Under the pieces are notes generated by a model. The model was given only the letters and a program-made list of their open reading frames with translations. It did not search any database and had not been told where the DNA came from. From JBNJEL01 sp051745835 (GTDB lineage Bacteria > Bacillota > Halanaerobiia > Halobacteroidales > Acetohalobiaceae), in the NCBI GenBank assembly GCA_051745835.1, contig JBNJEL010000088.1:1-7891 (forward strand): DNA of 7,891 bases, read 5' to 3'. Below, one piece after another: positions 6,012 to 7,891 of the stretch. Each line of letters starts with the position of its first letter. Positions within the stretch are counted from its first letter, which is position 1. A program made the translations under genes and the position numbers.

Positions 6012-6048
6012 TTGAATTTTTAAATTTTCCTCAACGACGACAATATAA

Positions 6049-6077
6049 ATTATAAATGATTTTTTCTTTTTCGTCAA
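6049..6077 (-). promoter_or_regulatory. Promoter of the tRNA-Pro/tRNA-Tyr unit
   Basis: On the minus strand, TTGACG (6077-6072), a 17-bp spacer and TATAAT (6054-6049) match the housekeeping consensus at 11 of 12 positions. The predicted start near 6042 leaves a leader of about 30 nt before the mature 5' end of tRNA-Pro at 6011. Confidence 0.85.
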
Positions 6078-6099
6078 GGGTAAAATCTCAAAAAAATTA

Positions 6100-6138
6100 A
6101 ATATGAAAGACCTTACTGATGATTTCATCAGTAAGGTC
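6100..6138 (-). terminator. Terminator of the nfu-like gene
   Basis: A perfect inverted repeat (14-bp arms, 6109-6122 and 6125-6138) lies 9 bp after the nfu-like stop codon. On the minus strand it is followed by TTTCATATTT, an interrupted T tract, with a longer T-run about 20 nt further on. It separates this gene from the tRNA promoter. Confidence 0.75.
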
Positions 6139-6147
6139 AAAGATAAC

Positions 6148-6366
6148 TTATACTGATTCTACACTTTCTACTTCCGGCACTTCCTCTTTAAGTACTTTTT
6201 CAATACCGGTCTTTAAAGTCATCTGTGACATTGGACAACCGCCGCAAGCACCAGTTAACTTAACTTTAACTACGCCATCTTCAATAGCGACTAATTCAAC
6301 TCCTCCGCCATCAGCTTCTAAAGATGGTCGCACTTTATCTAAAGCAGCTTCAACTTTTTCTTTCAT
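6148..6366 (-). CDS. NifU C-terminal domain (Nfu-type) Fe-S cluster protein
   Basis: At 72 residues this is a stand-alone NifU C-terminal domain, a common short form in Firmicutes and anaerobes. Such proteins carry or deliver Fe-S clusters to target apoproteins in the cytoplasm. The diagnostic motif CGGCPMS supplies the two cluster ligands, Cys41 and Cys44, and the N-terminal VRPSLEADGGGVEL (residues 12-25) is the classic Nfu signature. There is no IscU-type or ferredoxin-type domain, so it is not full-length NifU. The ATG has an exceptionally complete ribosome binding site, AGGAGGTGAT (6381-6372 on the minus strand). It is transcribed divergently from the PerR-like regulator across 225 bp, a sensible pairing for iron and oxidative-stress control, but co-regulation is inference. 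Confidence 0.95.
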   Translation of the reverse strand: MKEKVEAALDKVRPSLEADGGGVELVAIEDGVVKVKLTGACGGCPMSQMTLKTGIEKVLKEEVPEVESVESV

Positions 6367-6396
6367 TAGTAATCACCTCCTAATCATCTATTAATA

Positions 6397-6424
6397 GTTG
6401 TAGATAGTTTGATTTAATTGACAA
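6397..6424 (-). promoter_or_regulatory. Possible promoter of the nfu-like gene
   Basis: On the minus strand, TTGTCA (6424-6419), a 16-bp spacer and TACAAC (6402-6397) give a moderate match (five of six and four of six). It lies about 30 bp before the start codon. No better candidate is visible in the gap. Confidence 0.35.
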
Positions 6425-6496
6425 CAGTAATTAATTCTAGAGATGATGGTTAATTCCTGCTTACTGGAGAAAGTATCCTATAAATGATGATTAGCT

Positions 6497-6525
6497 TTGA
6501 CACATTGGGTTTTAACTGATATAAT
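6497..6525 (+). promoter_or_regulatory. Perfect consensus promoter of the PerR-like gene
   Basis: TTGACA (6497-6502), a 17-bp spacer and TATAAT (6520-6525) match the housekeeping consensus exactly, with TG at the extended -10 position (TGATATAAT). The predicted start near 6532 gives a 60-nt leader. A promoter this strong for a repressor gene suggests that it is held down by a repressor, probably by autoregulation. Confidence 0.9.
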
Positions 6526-6540
6526 GAACCGAAAAGAATA

Positions 6541-6565
6541 ATAATTACTGATAATCTATAATTAT
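6541..6565 (+). promoter_or_regulatory. Candidate Fur/PerR-type operator in the leader
   Basis: ATAATTA (6541-6547) and TAATTAT (6559-6565) are inverted repeats with an 11-bp centre containing TGATAAT, and a second TGATAAT lies at 6571-6577. The AT-rich TGATAAT / ATAATTA words resemble half-sites of Fur-family boxes, and the position just past the transcription start suits autorepression. The match is imperfect. Confidence 0.35.
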
Positions 6566-6591
6566 AAGGATGATAATAAAGGGTGACTGCT

Positions 6592-6990
6592 ATGAAAAAG
6601 AATCAGCCTAAACGTAGAATGACTAAGCAGCGTAAGAAAATATTGGAGGTATTACGTAGCACTAACTCTCATCCTACAGCTGATTGGATCTATGAACAGG
6701 TCAAAAAAGAGATTCCTAATATTAGTTTAGGAACTGTTTATCGTAATCTTAATGTCTTAGAAGAAATGGGAGAAATAATGGAGTTAGATTACAGCAGTTC
6801 TCACAGCCACTTTGATGGTAATCCGGAAAATCATTATCACTTTAACTGTTTGGAATGCGGTAAGATCTGTGATGTAGATGAATCTGTTTACTCAGATTTA
6901 AATCAGAATGTAGAAGATGAGATGGACTGTGAAGTAAGCTACCATCGTTTAGAGTTTTTTGGTACTTGTAGTGAATGTAAAGAGAAATAA
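6592..6990 (+). CDS. Fur-family transcriptional repressor, PerR-like
   Basis: I choose ATG 6592 (132 residues), which has AAGGGTG (6579-6585) 6 bases upstream; GTG 6583 would add three residues but has only a distant AAGGA. The N-terminal winged helix (about 8-68) carries HPTADWIYEQV and GTVYRNL. The C-terminal metal domain carries SHFDGNPENHYHF, and the structural zinc site CLEC (86, 89) with CSEC (126, 129). By alignment from memory with B. subtilis PerR, the regulatory metal ligands are His27, Asp75, His81, His83 and Asp94. Asp rather than Glu at position 75 favours a peroxide sensor using iron-catalysed His oxidation over a plain Fur. The likely role is repression of peroxide defence and iron-storage genes; Fur or Zur remain possible. 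It is divergent from the nfu-like gene and is followed by its own terminator. Confidence 0.9.
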   Translation: MKKNQPKRRMTKQRKKILEVLRSTNSHPTADWIYEQVKKEIPNISLGTVYRNLNVLEEMGEIMELDYSSSHSHFDGNPENHYHFNCLECGKICDVDESVYSDLNQNVEDEMDCEVSYHRLEFFGTCSECKEK

Positions 6991-6996
6991 TTTATT

Positions 6997-7038
6997 AAGT
7001 ACTAGTATTAAATTCATTTAATGCTAGTACTTTTTATT
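6997..7038 (+). terminator. Rho-independent terminator of the PerR-like gene
   Basis: A 16-bp stem (6997-7012 with 7017-7032, one G-U wobble) closes a TTCA loop and is followed by TTTTTATTTT (7031-7040). It begins 6 bp after the stop codon. Confidence 0.9.
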
Positions 7039-7085
7039 TTAGATTATTTTTTTTCGTACTTTTTCGACTTTGATTTACATTATTA

Positions 7086-7114
7086 TTGATAAAATGATTA
7101 AATTATGTTAAACT
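7086..7114 (+). promoter_or_regulatory. Possible promoter of the chemotaxis receptor gene
   Basis: TTGATA (7086-7091), a 17-bp spacer and TAAACT (7109-7114) match the housekeeping consensus at five and four of six positions, with TG at the extended -10 position. TTGACT at 7147-7152 is an alternative -35 but lacks a good -10. No sigma-D (flagellar) promoter is evident. Confidence 0.4.
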
Positions 7115-7196
7115 AATCTCTACTTTAAGCTACTGTTTAAATAATATTGACTAATAGGATATACGACATTAATAAAAATTATAAGGAGGAGCTAAT

Positions 7197-7891
7197 ATGA
7201 ATAAAGATCAGGTTACAAAGACTAATTTTCAATTTAGTATTATGATTAAATTTGTGTTGATTGCAGTCGTGGCATCTTTAATTACACCATTAATCTTTGG
7301 TTTAGTTAATAATTTTGTTCATCTTGAAGCAGGCACATTTTTAAGAAGTATAGTTAATACTCTGATTTTAGCGGTTACTGTAGCTTGCTTTACATACCTA
7401 TTAATTATTCGCCGTTTAAAGATTATTACCCATGTAGTGCAACAGATTAGCAAAGGTAACTTTTCTACTAAAGAGATTCAAATTCGCGGTAATGATGAGT
7501 TAGGTAAGTTATCAGCGGCAATTAATGAAATTATATTTAATCTAGGTGATTTGATGGATCAACTACAGGATGTTGCTCATAAGAATGCTGATATTGCTGA
7601 TGAACTGTCAGCTAGAGCACAGACTACTAGTAGTATGAATCAAGAACAGTCGGCTAATACTGAAGAATTAAGCTCTACTTTTGAGGAAATTTCAGCAATG
7701 TCTCAACAGACAGCAGCTAATAGTGAAGGTTTGACTAAATCTGCTGAATCTGTAGCAGAAGATTCTACAGCTGGACTGGAGATGGTTGAGGATACTACTG
7801 ATCGCATCGAGAGTGTCAATAATACGATTCAGAGTTTAGCTACTGATATTAATAATTTAAATGGTACTATTCAAGAGGTAACAGAGTTTAC
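7197..7891 (+). CDS. Methyl-accepting chemotaxis protein (3' end outside window)
   Basis: The frame is open from ATG 7197 to the window edge (231 codons), with AAGGAGG (7183-7189) 7 bases upstream. The layout is a short cytoplasmic N-terminus, a membrane helix at about 17-37, an external loop of only some 13 residues (38-50), and a second helix at about 51-72. A HAMP domain follows (about 72-125, with the family-like GNDELGKLSAAIN at 98-110). Next comes the start of the long coiled-coil signalling region (SANTEELSSTFEEISAMSQQTAANSE), rich in Gln/Glu pairs typical of methylation helices. The highly conserved hairpin tip that contacts CheA/CheW lies beyond the edge. With almost no extracellular domain it cannot bind a ligand outside in the usual way; it may sense through the membrane, the HAMP domain or a partner. 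An upstream terminator isolates it from the PerR-like gene. Confidence 0.92.
   Translation, partial: MNKDQVTKTNFQFSIMIKFVLIAVVASLITPLIFGLVNNFVHLEAGTFLRSIVNTLILAVTVACFTYLLIIRRLKIITHVVQQISKGNFSTKEIQIRGNDELGKLSAAINEIIFNLGDLMDQLQDVAHKNADIADELSARAQTTSSMNQEQSANTEELSSTFEEISAMSQQTAANSEGLTKSAESVAEDSTAGLEMVEDTTDRIESVNNTIQSLATDINNLNGTIQEVTEF

Noticed and set aside
5765..6023. Open frames on both strands across 5765-6023.
   Set aside because: They read through two well-formed tRNA genes. Such tRNA-antisense frames are a known annotation artefact.
6119..6394. Plus-strand open frame of 91 codons opposite the nfu-like gene.
   Set aside because: It is the antisense of a clear Nfu-domain gene, with a low-complexity Ser/Thr-rich product and a start inside the terminator hairpin.

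Overview
The window is AT-rich, gene-dense bacterial DNA with strong AGGAGG-type ribosome binding sites, frequent hairpin-plus-T terminators and a PerR-like regulator, which fits a low-GC Firmicute (Bacillota). The proteins are unusually acidic (the 66-residue cold shock protein has 19 Asp/Glu against 6 Lys/Arg). This hints at a salt-adapted anaerobe, for example of the Halanaerobiales type, but the assignment is an inference. No insertion sequence, phage gene, CRISPR array or toxin-antitoxin pair is visible.

Layout, left to right. (1) 1-717: 3' part of a cyclase / kynurenine-formamidase-family hydrolase, then its terminator. (2) 815-2827: two uncharacterised membrane proteins on the + strand. 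The first has a His-rich motif and no obvious canonical start for its expected N-terminus. The second is a DUF2157 protein preceded by a sequence resembling a sigma-E sporulation promoter. (3) 2914-3887: a cysteine-rich, acidic 304-residue protein of unknown function with its own terminator. (4) 3938-4445: the tRNA wobble methyltransferase trmL, convergent with (5) a minus-strand cold shock protein (4545-4745) driven by a perfect consensus promoter. (6) Divergent from it, a DUF4349 lipoprotein (4933-5784). (7) Minus strand: a tRNA-Pro / tRNA-Tyr pair with its own promoter and terminator. (8) Minus strand: a NifU-C-terminal-domain (Nfu) Fe-S protein, divergent from a PerR-like Fur-family repressor with a perfect consensus promoter. 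(9) The 5' part of a methyl-accepting chemotaxis protein runs off the right edge.

Most genes form single-gene transcription units, each with its own promoter and terminator, so the window reads as core-genome housekeeping and stress genes rather than one pathway. The clearest functional pairing is the divergent nfu / PerR-like pair (Fe-S assembly and metal/peroxide sensing), which share a 225-bp intergenic region. The least explained loci are the His-rich membrane protein and the cysteine-rich protein. I do not see a convincing novel multi-gene system.
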